A DNA stretch of 64,000 bases, from assembly GCF_027533645.1 (NCBI RefSeq), contig NZ_JAQAGY010000007.1, positions 124,001 to 188,000 on the forward strand, read 5' to 3'. Positions 35,086-43,953 of the stretch are shown piece after piece; position 1 is the stretch's first letter, and the number at the start of each line of letters is the position of its first letter. The notes below the pieces were generated by a model. It had not been told where the DNA came from, ran no database searches, and was given only the letters and a program-made list of their open reading frames with translations. The DNA comes from Paenibacillus caseinilyticus (GTDB taxonomy: Bacteria > Bacillota > Bacilli > Paenibacillales > NBRC-103111). The translations under genes were made by a program, and so were the position numbers.

Positions 35086-36702
35086 CTACCGATCCCCTGC
35101 CGGGGTGCGGTGTTCTCTCCTGAATTCGAGCGGCGTATGCCCGGTCGCGGACTTGAACACCCGGTTAAAATGCCGGATGTTGCTGAACCCCGACGCCTCG
35201 GAGATGGCGGCGATTTTGTCGTCCGAGTATAAAAGCCGCTTCTTGGCTTCGTCCACCCGCTTTGCGGTCACGTACTCGATGAACGACGTACCAAGACGGC
35301 TTTTGAACAGCGTACTGAGGTACGACGGGTTGAGATACACCTTCTCGGCAACCCCGCTCAAAGTAATCGGCGTCGCATAGTGCTCGTGGATATACTGCAC
35401 TACAGCCTCCACGGGGGAAGCGGAGGCGCCGCCTCTTCGCGCCGACAGCACACCGGCCAGCCGGCCGATCAGCTCCTCGCAGGCCGCCGTCAGTTCCGTA
35501 CGCGAGGAGATCGAGATGAGCTCCGACAGCACCTGCTTCACATCCCGCGTGCCCAGCCAGTCCTTCGCCCGGTCCAGCTGGACCGCCGTCTCATAGAAGT
35601 GAAGCACCATCTTGCAGATCTGCCCCTGGATCATGCCCGGATCGGCAGTGGAGTCCATCAGCTCTTGCAGCCACAGGCCCGCTGCTGCCTTCGAGTCCCG
35701 GATGCGGCCCTCGCGGACGGATTGGTCCAGCAGCCGCCAGTCGCTTCCGTGCCCCTCGAACCTTCGGCTGGTTACCCGCATCGTCTCCTCGTAGGTCAGC
35801 ACGCGGTCGCCGCCATGCACCAGCCGGTAGAGCAGTGCCATGTCCGCTTCGCCGAAGGACCGGGCGGCCGCCTCCAGGTCCCCTGCCGGGCTCCCGACGC
35901 CGATCGTCACCGTCAGATTCGACAGCGTGCGGATCTGGTGGCACACCCGCTTGGCCAGACGCACCACTTCGTCACCCTCCTTGTCATGGTTCAGGAGAGC
36001 GACTACCTTCGTCTCCGCAGCGATGAAGACATAGCCCCGCACCCGGTCCGGTATCAGCTCCTGCACGAACTGGGCGATGAACAGCGCGAAGAGCGACGGA
36101 TCGGCGAGCGAGTAACGCCCGTCCGTTACCGATTCCCGGTCAAGATGTACGACACAGCACGTATAGAGCGGATAAGGAAACACGAGCCCCACCCCGTCCA
36201 GCAGCTCCAGCTCTTCCTCCTGTACGGTACCGGAGATCAGGGAGGCGAGGATGTGCTGGCGCAGCTGCTGCCGCATCCGCTTCTCCTCCTGATCTTCCTT
36301 CGCATGCTCCTGCTCCCTCGCCTGATCCGCCTGCCATTCTTCCTTAATGGCGGCCAGGGCGGCATAGAGCTCCTCCCGCTCGGGCGGCTTCATCAGATAG
36401 TCCCTGGCCCCCATCTTCAGCGACTCGCGCGCATAGGCAAAATCGTTGTATCCGCTCATGACGATGCACCGGATCTGCGGATACTTCTCCCGGACGATCG
36501 ACTGCAGCTGAATTCCGTCCATCCGGGGCATCCGGATATCCGTGATGATCACATCCGGCCGGCAGGTCTCGAGCCATTCGAGCGCCTCCACCCCGTCCTT
36601 CGCCGTATGGACGACGCTCCAGTCCGGCGACAAGTCCGACAGCATATGTTCGAGCCCCCGGCGAAAAACCGTCTCGTCATCCACGATCAATAGAGTCGGC
36701 AT
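35086..36702 (-). CDS. AraC-type response regulator (YesN-like)
   Basis: 538 residues. Residues 1-120 form a receiver: LLIVDDET (acid pocket), phosphoacceptor Asp in VIITDIRMPRMDG (residue ~55), Lys in YLMKPPEREEL. A long helical middle follows, then a C-terminal AraC domain with two helix-turn-helix units (ITLSGVAEKVYLNPSYLSTLFKS and IAAISEASGFSNIRHFNRVFKSATGHTPLEFR). It acts in the cytoplasm as the transcriptional output of the adjacent kinase. The start overlaps the kinase gene by 26 bases, so translation is coupled. Target genes are not evident here. Confidence 0.93.
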   Translation of the reverse strand: MPTLLIVDDETVFRRGLEHMLSDLSPDWSVVHTAKDGVEALEWLETCRPDVIITDIRMPRMDGIQLQSIVREKYPQIRCIVMSGYNDFAYARESLKMGARDYLMKPPEREELYAALAAIKEEWQADQAREQEHAKEDQEEKRMRQQLRQHILASLISGTVQEEELELLDGVGLVFPYPLYTCCVVHLDRESVTDGRYSLADPSLFALFIAQFVQELIPDRVRGYVFIAAETKVVALLNHDKEGDEVVRLAKRVCHQIRTLSNLTVTIGVGSPAGDLEAAARSFGEADMALLYRLVHGGDRVLTYEETMRVTSRRFEGHGSDWRLLDQSVREGRIRDSKAAAGLWLQELMDSTADPGMIQGQICKMVLHFYETAVQLDRAKDWLGTRDVKQVLSELISISSRTELTAACEELIGRLAGVLSARRGGASASPVEAVVQYIHEHYATPITLSGVAEKVYLNPSYLSTLFKSRLGTSFIEYVTAKRVDEAKKRLLYSDDKIAAISEASGFSNIRHFNRVFKSATGHTPLEFRREHRTPAGDR

Positions 36703-38509
36703 AGCGCGGCTCCCCTCTCCCTCCGTCTTCTTCCCCTCTAGGGGCGACCAGCGGGAGCAGCAGAGTGACCCGTGTGCCCGCCCCCGGCTCGCTCTCGACG
36801 CTGAGCCCGTATTGATTCCCGTACCGCAGCGCGATGCGGCGGTGTACGTTCACTAGTCCGTGGCCGCCCGGCCCGTCCGGCAGCGGCGCCTCCGTGATCC
36901 TCCGGCGAATCTCCTGCAAGCGAAGCGGCCCGATGCCGAGCCCGTCATCATATACGGTAATCAGCATACAGCCGTTGTCCCTCACTGCGCTGAGCCGGAT
37001 GGTCCCGCTGCCGTCCCCCTTCTCGAAGCCGTGGATCATGCAGTTCTCCACCACAGGCTGCAGGATGAGACGGATCACCGAGAAGCCCAGCAGTTCCTCG
37101 TCGATCTCGGTCACGAAGGTCAGGCGGTCTTCATAGCGGATGCCCTGGATGGCCATATACCCGCCCACATGTTCGAGTTCCTTGGAGAGCGCCACTTCAT
37201 TGCGCTCGCTGCTGATGCTGTAGCGGAGCAGCCGGCTCAGATGGTTCGTCATCCGGACGACTTCACGGTTGCCTCCGAGTTCGGCGTACATGGAGATGGA
37301 CCCCAGCGTGTTGTATAAAAAATGCGGGTTAATCTGGCTCTGCAGCGCGGCAATCTGCGAATCCTTCTCGCGGATCTCCGATTCGTAGAGCCGGTAGCCC
37401 AGATCGCTGAGGCGCGATACCATCACATTGAACGTTTGGCTCAGCTGCCCCACTTCATCCTTGCTCTCGATCGGCACCGAGACGCCGAGCTCGCCCCGCT
37501 CCACCCGCTTCATCAAGCTGCGCAGCCGGCTGATGGGCCGCGTAATCCGCAAGCTCAGCCCGATAGAGAGCCCGGCCGCCAGGACCAGGCAGACAAGACC
37601 GATCCCCACGATGGAGCGGCGGACTTCCAGCGTCTCCTTCATGAGGACGGAGAGCGGGACCGTCTCCACCGTCGTCCAACCGGTGACTTCCGAGGTCCGG
37701 TAGGTGAGCAGCTCCTCCCGGCCGTCGCGATGGACCGTCACCGTACCCGTCCCCCGGTACCCCGATACCGCCTCGTCCGTTAACCGGCTCCCTTTGGTAT
37801 AGACGGTCCGGCCTGCGCCGTCCACGAGCGCGACGTCCTCATAAGCCGTGCTGGACAGTTGGCCCAGCTTGCTGCGGACGCTGCGGATATCGACATCGAG
37901 CACGATATAGCCGAGATCCTCCCCCGTCTCCAGGCTGCGCAGCTTCCGGGCCAGCGAGAACACTTCGAAGGAGGCGCCGCCGGTCGAGCGGACTTCATGA
38001 AGCCCGATATAGACGCCCTTGCCTGTCTTCGAGGCGGCCGCATACCAGGGCTGATCGATCCAGCCCGGCTCGGAGAAGGAGGCGGCGCTGTCCGGACGCA
38101 GCACATAGGCCGCTCCGCGCTCGCCGTAGAGATATAGTCCGACGACATCGACCCGCCCGTTCGTGAAGACGAGCTTCACGAGTTCCTCCAGGGCCGCCCG
38201 CTCGTCGAAGGAGGGCGGCTTCCCCGGCGTGTGCTCGGATGCCAGGAACTGCATGACCTCCGGCATCTGGTAGGGGACGGTCGACAGCAGGCCGAGCTCC
38301 CTCATGTACGTATCGATGTTAGCCGTAAGCTCGCGGACCGCATCCCCTTGATACTTTCCGACATTGCGCTGAATGGAGGAAGCGTATCCCTGGTAACTGA
38401 CAGCGCTTGCGACGATCAGCGGCAGCGAGATCAGCACGACGCTCACCAGGATGAACTTGTTCAGAAGCGGCTGATCCCGCAGGAGATCCCGCCACCTTCG
38501 CCCCCTCAT
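36677..38509 (-). CDS. Sensor histidine kinase (YesM-like)
   Basis: 610 residues from the ATG at 38509, overlapping the solute-binding gene stop by ATGA, with GGAGG 7 bases upstream. TM1 (KFILVSVVLISLPLIVASAV) and TM2 (IVGIGLVCLVLAAGLSIGL) flank an extracytoplasmic sensor of ~250 residues, probably dCache-like. A HAMP follows (RITRPISRLRSLMKRVE), then the His_kinase domain SQINPHFLYNTLGSI, where His is the phosphorylation site, and an HATPase with LQPVVENCMIHGFEKG, DDGLGIG and GHGLVNVHRRI. Likely senses a sugar or oligosaccharide through the lipoprotein encoded upstream (inference). Confidence 0.93.
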   Translation of the reverse strand: MRGRRWRDLLRDQPLLNKFILVSVVLISLPLIVASAVSYQGYASSIQRNVGKYQGDAVRELTANIDTYMRELGLLSTVPYQMPEVMQFLASEHTPGKPPSFDERAALEELVKLVFTNGRVDVVGLYLYGERGAAYVLRPDSAASFSEPGWIDQPWYAAASKTGKGVYIGLHEVRSTGGASFEVFSLARKLRSLETGEDLGYIVLDVDIRSVRSKLGQLSSTAYEDVALVDGAGRTVYTKGSRLTDEAVSGYRGTGTVTVHRDGREELLTYRTSEVTGWTTVETVPLSVLMKETLEVRRSIVGIGLVCLVLAAGLSIGLSLRITRPISRLRSLMKRVERGELGVSVPIESKDEVGQLSQTFNVMVSRLSDLGYRLYESEIREKDSQIAALQSQINPHFLYNTLGSISMYAELGGNREVVRMTNHLSRLLRYSISSERNEVALSKELEHVGGYMAIQGIRYEDRLTFVTEIDEELLGFSVIRLILQPVVENCMIHGFEKGDGSGTIRLSAVRDNGCMLITVYDDGLGIGPLRLQEIRRRITEAPLPDGPGGHGLVNVHRRIALRYGNQYGLSVESEPGAGTRVTLLLPLVAPRGEEDGGRGEPRYADSIDRG

Positions 38510-39819
38510 CGTCCGGCCTCCTTCAGCGCTTCGCCGATATACCGCTCCAAGTCGTCCAGCACTTCCTCCGGCGTGCGCTGGCCGGCCAGCATGAGCTCGA
38601 AGCTTTTTTGGGCGCCTAGGTTCACCTTCCCCTGCTTCGCCCCCTGCGGATAATAGGCGACATGATCGGCCGCCGCGGCATAATCGGACCGGTAACGGAG
38701 CGACCGGAAGTCCGGCGATTCCACCGCATGCAGGGCAGCCGGGATATGGCCCGCGCGCGCCCAATCCGCGCCGTGCTGCGCCACCCAGTTCGCGAAGGCG
38801 ATCGCCGCGACCCGGTGCTCCGGAGAGACCGACGCCTTCGCCGGGAAGGCAAATGTATGCGAGTCGCCCCACGACGCCGGCCGGTCATAGATCACCGGGA
38901 GAGGGGCGACGCCGAAGTCGAGGCCCGGCATCTTCTCGAAGATGCCGGTTCCCCAGACGCCGAGGAACATGACGGCGGCCTTCCCTTCGGAGAACAGCTT
39001 CACGGCGTCGGATATCCCCGGAGGAATCAGTCCGGCCTTGTACAGGCGATCCACGTACTGCAGGGACCGCAGAGCGGCCGTACGATTCAGCGCCGGGGAA
39101 CGGCCATCCGCCGCATAGAACGTCCCTCCCCCCTCGATCTGGTTATACAGCGACCACCACAGCCAGTACGCGTCGATCCTTACACTCGGCATAGCCAGCG
39201 GGGCGGTCTCTTCCGGGAGCCTCGAGCGCAGCTTCTCCAGAAAATCCGTGAAAGCCGCCTCTCCGCCGCCAAGCAGGGGCTTTCCCTCGTTCGACAGCAG
39301 TCCGGCTTTCTTCAGCCATGTTTTGTTATAGTACATAACATAAAAGTGGGTATCTAGCGGAATCGCGTAATGCTTTCCGTCCAGCACCGTACTCCGGACA
39401 ATGGCCGGGTTGTAATCCTCCCAGCGGACACCCGCTCTACCCGCTTCCCCGTCGATACTGTCCACGAATTTCGCCGCAGCTAACTGCGCGAATTGGGAGG
39501 AATGGACGATCGCCACATCCGGAGCTTCCTCCGTCACGATCGAAGTCGCGAGCTTCGTATAATAATCCTCCGATTTGTTGTTGACCAGATCCACGGTAAC
39601 CCCGCCGGAATTGTCCTGGTTATACCGCTTGACCAGGTCGACCATATACAGCCCGTCGCCGCCGCTGAACGGCGTCCAGAACGTAAGCTTTATGGTGGCG
39701 CTCTCATTTGGCGGCGGCACCGGATTCTCGGCAGTGGAGGACCCGCCGCAGCCCGCTGTCGTAAGGATCAGGATGGTCCAGAGCACCGCGCGCCGGCCTT
39801 GCACCCGCAGCTTTTGCAT
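38506..39819 (-). CDS. Extracellular solute-binding lipoprotein (family 1)
   Basis: 437 residues from the ATG at 39819; a GGGGG tract 7 bases before it is a modest site. The signal peptide ends in a lipobox (ILTTAGCGG), so the mature protein is lipid-anchored outside the membrane. Family features: LTFWTPFSGGDGLYMVDLVKRYNQ, EEAPDVAIVHSS, YAIPLDTHFYVMYYNK and a periplasmic-fold C-half (VMFLGVWGTGIFEKMPGLDFGVAPLP). These bind sugars or oligosaccharides for ABC importers. Remarkably no permease or ATPase gene follows; the next genes are the kinase and regulator. It may present ligand to the sensor, or work with permeases encoded elsewhere. Confidence 0.9.
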   Translation of the reverse strand: MQKLRVQGRRAVLWTILILTTAGCGGSSTAENPVPPPNESATIKLTFWTPFSGGDGLYMVDLVKRYNQDNSGGVTVDLVNNKSEDYYTKLATSIVTEEAPDVAIVHSSQFAQLAAAKFVDSIDGEAGRAGVRWEDYNPAIVRSTVLDGKHYAIPLDTHFYVMYYNKTWLKKAGLLSNEGKPLLGGGEAAFTDFLEKLRSRLPEETAPLAMPSVRIDAYWLWWSLYNQIEGGGTFYAADGRSPALNRTAALRSLQYVDRLYKAGLIPPGISDAVKLFSEGKAAVMFLGVWGTGIFEKMPGLDFGVAPLPVIYDRPASWGDSHTFAFPAKASVSPEHRVAAIAFANWVAQHGADWARAGHIPAALHAVESPDFRSLRYRSDYAAAADHVAYYPQGAKQGKVNLGAQKSFELMLAGQRTPEEVLDDLERYIGEALKEAGR

Positions 39820-40054
39820 ATGGCAACCCCCGTGTTCTACATTCTTCTTCGTTAATTGGAACCTACAGCATAGCCTACGGATCCCCCGATTGTACATGGC
39901 ACCGCGTTGGTAAATATGGACATATTTTTAGGTAGTGCAAGATCTTCGGAGGAATCCCGCGCGAAGCCAAGATAAGAGGGTATCCCCTGCTGCCAGTTGA
40001 TTAATTAACTTTCGGGGAATATAATTAAAAAAACAGTACGGAAAGGTCCTCCCT

Positions 40055-40966
40055 ATGAACATCCAAGTCAACAGCCGGAATATGCCCCTGCTTGAATGCT
40101 TTGCTTCGGAGACGCGCGTCAAGATCATCGAGCTGCTGGACGGGCAGCCTATGAATATCAAGGAACTGGCGGCGGCGCTGCAGCTCTCCTCGGCCATCAT
40201 TACAAAGCATATCCAGAAGCTGGAGGAGCACGGCATCGTAGGTACCGAGAGCATCTCCGGCACACGGGGCCGCCGCAAGGTCTGCTTTCTCTTGCCCGAC
40301 TCCATCCTCTTGCAGCTCAAGACGCCGCCCCCGCAGCTGCAGGACCCGTTCCGGTATGCCGTCTCGATTCCGGTAGGCCAGTATGAAAGGCACAGTGTGA
40401 AGCCTACGTGCGGACTGACCTCGGAGACCGCGATCATCGGACTCGTCGATGACCCCCGCTATTTCTCCGACCCGGAGCATGTCAAGGCGAAACATCTGTG
40501 GTTCGGCACGGGCTTCATTGAATACCGCATACCGAATTACCTTGTCGGCCGGCAGTCGGTGCGCAGCCTCTCCATCTCCCTTGAAGTCTGTTCCGAAGCC
40601 CCGGATTACAATGAGAACTGGCCGTCCGACATGACCTTCTCCATCAACGGCGTCACGCTTGGAACCTGGACATGCCCCGGCGACTTCGGCAGCACGCCGG
40701 GCGTCTATACGCCACGGTGGTGGAATCTCGGCACCCAGCACGGCCTGCTCAAGACGATCACCGTGGATGAGCGGGGCACCTACCTGGACGGTGTCCGTCT
40801 GTCGGACCTGCGCTCCTCCGACCTGGCCATCGGCCCGGGCAGCGATCTGTTCTTCAAGATCGCCTGCCCCGAGACGGCGCAGCATCCCGGCGGGGTGAGT
40901 CTCTTCGGCCGGCAGTTCGGCAATTACGATCAGGAGATCGAGGTCACCGTAATCTATGAGCCTTGA
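40055..40966 (+). CDS. ArsR-like HTH regulator with fused C-terminal beta domain
   Basis: 303 residues, AAAGG about 10 bases before the ATG. Residues ~10-95 are a winged helix of the ArsR class (LECFASETRVKIIELLDGQPMNIKELAAALQLSSAIITKHIQKLEEHGIV) with no metal-binding cysteine signature. The remaining ~200 residues are beta-rich, with SLEVCSEAPDYNENWPSDMTFSINGV and a conserved Trp/Gly/Pro content that looks like a ligand-binding jelly-roll or carbohydrate-binding fold (inference). Regulators of this layout are frequent in Paenibacillus near sugar genes. It is divergent from the solute-binding/kinase operon, so may regulate it. Confidence 0.75.
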   Translation: MNIQVNSRNMPLLECFASETRVKIIELLDGQPMNIKELAAALQLSSAIITKHIQKLEEHGIVGTESISGTRGRRKVCFLLPDSILLQLKTPPPQLQDPFRYAVSIPVGQYERHSVKPTCGLTSETAIIGLVDDPRYFSDPEHVKAKHLWFGTGFIEYRIPNYLVGRQSVRSLSISLEVCSEAPDYNENWPSDMTFSINGVTLGTWTCPGDFGSTPGVYTPRWWNLGTQHGLLKTITVDERGTYLDGVRLSDLRSSDLAIGPGSDLFFKIACPETAQHPGGVSLFGRQFGNYDQEIEVTVIYEP

Positions 40967-41032
40967 GCGCAAGCAAGCGGTCGGCGAATGAAGATATACT
41001 GCGGAGCGGGCCCTCCTGCGCGCATAAATACA

Positions 41033-41086
41033 CAACAGCCAAAAGGCTCTATCGCAGGTGCTGCGGATAGAGCCTTTTGGCTGTTG
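41033..41086. terminator. Very long hairpin, bidirectional terminator
   Basis: A 25-base left arm pairs with the right arm with only one bulged G; loop GTG. Both arms hold a run of four A or T, allowing termination in either direction. It lies between the convergent ArsR-like and SDR genes and serves both. Confidence 0.8.
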
Positions 41087-41100
41087 TCCCTTCGGGCTGC

Positions 41101-41892
41101 CTAGCCGTGCAGCAGCGATTCGGCGCCGTCGATATAGACAGCGGTACCCGTGATATGACTCGATTCCCCCGACGCCAGGAACAGCACCAGGTCGGCGACC
41201 TGCTCCGGCCGGCCGGGGCCATCGGCGAGGGGCTGCCCGCCTTCCGGGAACTCGACGGGAATCTGGATCTCCTCGAGCTCCGGCATCGGATGCGTATTCC
41301 TGCCAATATTCGTCTCGATGGCGCCGGGACAAACGGCGTTCACCCGAATCTTGAACTGGGCCAGCTCGAGTGCGGCCATCTTCATGAATGCCACCTGTCC
41401 GGCCTTGGTCGTGCTGTAGGCGCCGAAGCCAAAGCCGGAGAATACCCGGTTGCCGTTGATGGAGCTCGTGATGATGATGCTGCCGCCCTTTTCCTTCAGA
41501 TGGGGCACCGCATATTTGACCGTGGCGAACGTTCCGCGGAGATTGATCGAGATCGTCTCGTCCCAATCATCTACCTCCATCGTCTCGATGGGAGCGACCG
41601 TTCCGTTCACCCCGGCATTCGCGAATACGATATCGAGCCGCCCCCAACGCCGCACCGCCTCGCCGATCCCGTCACGGATGTGATCCGGATCCGACACGTC
41701 GCATGCCACGACCCAGGCTTCCCCTCCCGCGCTTTCGATGGCTCTACGGACTTCCTCCGCCTCCCCGGTACTGCGGTCCAGCAGGCAGACCTTGGCCCCC
41801 TCCTCCGCCAACCGGATCGCGGAGGCGCGCCCGATGCCCGAGGCGCCTCCCGTCACTACGGCTGTCTTGCCGCTTAAGCGCTTCTCTTTCAT
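41101..41892 (-). CDS. Short-chain dehydrogenase/reductase
   Basis: 263 residues. Classical SDR motifs: GGASGIGRASAIRLAEEG (TGxxxGIG, NAD(P) binding), LLDRS after the second strand favouring NAD, DIVFANAGVN, catalytic tetrad Ser in IITSSINGNRVF and AYSTTKAG (YxxxK), and VCPGAIETNIG. Substrate not predictable. The stop is 14 bases from the long hairpin. Single gene; the ~200 bases upstream to the PhoD gene hold no other feature. Confidence 0.9.
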   Translation of the reverse strand: MKEKRLSGKTAVVTGGASGIGRASAIRLAEEGAKVCLLDRSTGEAEEVRRAIESAGGEAWVVACDVSDPDHIRDGIGEAVRRWGRLDIVFANAGVNGTVAPIETMEVDDWDETISINLRGTFATVKYAVPHLKEKGGSIIITSSINGNRVFSGFGFGAYSTTKAGQVAFMKMAALELAQFKIRVNAVCPGAIETNIGRNTHPMPELEEIQIPVEFPEGGQPLADGPGRPEQVADLVLFLASGESSHITGTAVYIDGAESLLHG

Positions 41893-42098
41893 GATCCCAT
41901 TCCTCCCTTGGCTGCATGAACTGCTATGCTCTTTTTACCTTGGGAAGAAGAGGATGAACCAAGCCATGAATCCATCCACTGAAAGCGGCATTCCCCGATG
42001 ACCGGGAAGCGGGTTAGCGATTGGCCCAGAATGATGTTGGGATTACAGAAGTTGGGATTACAGAATTTGGGGCGTAAAGAAGGCCGGACGAGTAAAAA

Positions 42099-43745
42099 TC
42101 AGGACGTCACCAGCGAGGAAGCGTCATATATCTTCTTCAATCCCGGCTTGCCCTCCTCGACGAGGAAGGAGACCCGCGTGCTCACTGGGGCATCCGGTTG
42201 GCTTACATAAGGCAGCACCATATAATCCGCCTGGAAGCTCTCACGGGTGAGGGTACACCGCACATAACCGCGCTGGGTGTTGTGGAAGCGGATATGCGGA
42301 TTCTCCGCAAGAACCGCCGGGGTACTTGCGGCCGTGTCGGCGCCATCCCCGCCGGACGAGATCGATGTTCCCACGAACTCCACCCCGATCACCGGCGAAT
42401 TCGCATCTTCGAAGTCCGCTTTGATTTCATTGGCGAAGTTCGCATGGACATCCCCGGTCAGCACGACGACATTCTTCACTTTACGGTCCCGGATATAGCT
42501 CACGATCCTCTCCCGGTTCGCCGGATAGCCGTCCCACGCATCCATGCTGACCAGTTCGCCGTCCCCCTGCTTGAAATCCCGCTTCGCAAAAAACACCTGC
42601 TGGGCGATCACGTTCCAGCGCGCCCTGGACCGGCCGAGACCTTCGAGCAGCCAGCGTTCCTGCTTGTTCCCCGTGAGCGTACGCTTCGGGTCATTCGATG
42701 CCTCGTTCGGCTCCTGGGACCCGTCCCCGTTGGCTTGATCGTCCCGGTATTGGCGGGTATCCAGCACATGGAATTCCGCCAGGTTCCCATAGGCGAAGCG
42801 CCGGTAGATCTGCATCTCCGTCCCGCTGGGCAGGGACGAGCGGCGCAGCGGCATATGTTCGTAGTAAGCCTGGTAGGCCGCGGCACGGCGGGCGACGAAC
42901 GGTTCGAGAGGCTGGTCCTTCTCGGGGATCGGCCCCGCGTAATTGTTCTCCACTTCGTGGTCGTCCATCGTGACCACCCAAGGGAAGGCTTCATGGGCGG
43001 CCCGCAGGTCCGCATCCGATTTGTACAGGGCATACCGGTTCCGGTAATCCTCCAGCGTGATGATCTCGGCGCTGTTATGGGCTCTTGCTTTGGGGCTGAT
43101 TCCCCCTTCATAGATATAGTCTCCGAGATGGAACACCAGATCCAGCTTCTCCTGGCTCATATGCTTGTAAGCCGTAAAATAGCCGTCCTGCCAGTTCTGA
43201 CAGGAGGCAAAAGCAAATACCATCCCTGCCGTCCGGCTGCCGTGTGCGGGAAGGGTCTTCGTCCTGCCTGCCGGGCTGTATTCGTTCCCGGCCTTGAACC
43301 GGTAATAGTAGACGTGATCGGCCTCCAGCCCCTCCACTTCCACATGCACCGAGTGGCCGAGCCTCTCCCTTGCAAACTCTACGCCATGCCGCACGACACG
43401 GCGGAAGTTCTTGTCCTCCGCGACTTCCCACTTGACCGGCACGTCGTGATGCGGCATCCCTCCGCCGTTCAGCGGATCCGGCGCCAAGCGGGTCCACAGG
43501 ACCACCCCGTGCGGCAGCGGGTCGCCCGAGGCAACGCCGAGGGTGAAGGGATAGCTCTTGAAGAGGGCCTCCCCCTGCGCCCCAACCTTCGGCGTCTCCA
43601 GCAGCGTACCGGCCAGGTTCATGGCGAAGGTAACCGCTGCCAGTTTCCCTGTAGCCCGCAGGAAGCTCCTGCGGTCCATCGTTGCTGACTTCAGTTCATC
43701 CATATTCAGTAACCGTTGCAGCATCGTGGGCTTGTCTTCGTTCAT
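42099..43745 (-). CDS. phoD: Alkaline phosphatase D (PhoD-like), Tat-exported
   Basis: 548 residues from the ATG at 43745 (AAAGGAG 9 bases upstream). A twin-arginine signal is present near residue 25 (DRRSFLRATGKLAAVTFAMNLAG), so it is exported folded. PhoD phosphodiesterase/phosphatase residues are visible: the N-terminal PhoD domain (GVASGDPLPHGVVLWTRLAP), FASCQNW, HLGDYIYEGG, MDDHEVENNYAGP, SMDAWDGYPANRERI and VVLTGDVHANF. PhoD enzymes hydrolyse phosphate esters and teichoic-acid-type polymers under phosphate limitation. TTAACA-like repeats upstream suggest PhoP control (see region 43805-43923). Confidence 0.92.
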   Translation of the reverse strand: MNEDKPTMLQRLLNMDELKSATMDRRSFLRATGKLAAVTFAMNLAGTLLETPKVGAQGEALFKSYPFTLGVASGDPLPHGVVLWTRLAPDPLNGGGMPHHDVPVKWEVAEDKNFRRVVRHGVEFARERLGHSVHVEVEGLEADHVYYYRFKAGNEYSPAGRTKTLPAHGSRTAGMVFAFASCQNWQDGYFTAYKHMSQEKLDLVFHLGDYIYEGGISPKARAHNSAEIITLEDYRNRYALYKSDADLRAAHEAFPWVVTMDDHEVENNYAGPIPEKDQPLEPFVARRAAAYQAYYEHMPLRRSSLPSGTEMQIYRRFAYGNLAEFHVLDTRQYRDDQANGDGSQEPNEASNDPKRTLTGNKQERWLLEGLGRSRARWNVIAQQVFFAKRDFKQGDGELVSMDAWDGYPANRERIVSYIRDRKVKNVVVLTGDVHANFANEIKADFEDANSPVIGVEFVGTSISSGGDGADTAASTPAVLAENPHIRFHNTQRGYVRCTLTRESFQADYMVLPYVSQPDAPVSTRVSFLVEEGKPGLKKIYDASSLVTS

Positions 43746-43804
43746 AACCCGAGTCTCCTTTGCTAAGATCCTAGAGTAAAGTCTCTTAAAATATAAAGAT
43801 TGCA

Positions 43805-43923
43805 TGTTAATGGAGCATCATCCCCATGTGGATGTTATGTAAATTTCCTGGACTTAAGTCCAGTACCCTGCTTCCCTTGAGATGGGTGTCCAGAACTTCT
43901 GGAATATGTTAACATCAATGTAA
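43805..43923. promoter_or_regulatory. Possible Pho-box repeats and palindromes upstream of phoD
   Basis: On the minus strand TTACAT (43923-43918) and TTAACA (43912-43907) are 11 bases apart; TTTACA (43843-43838) and TTAACA (43810-43805) lie nearer the gene. PhoP sites of Bacillus are TT(A/T/C)ACA units 11 bases apart. Two perfect palindromes lie between them: CTGGACTTAAGTCCAG (43848-43863) and CCAGAACTTCTGG (43890-43902). Confidence 0.35.
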
Positions 43924-43953
43924 CCCATTCTGGAGGAAAGGAGGATACGACAC

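Noticed and set aside
38510..38872. N-terminal extension of the histidine kinase frame
   Set aside because: It lies inside the solute-binding gene in another frame and lacks a ribosome site; the ATGA overlap at 38509 with GGAGG is the real start.
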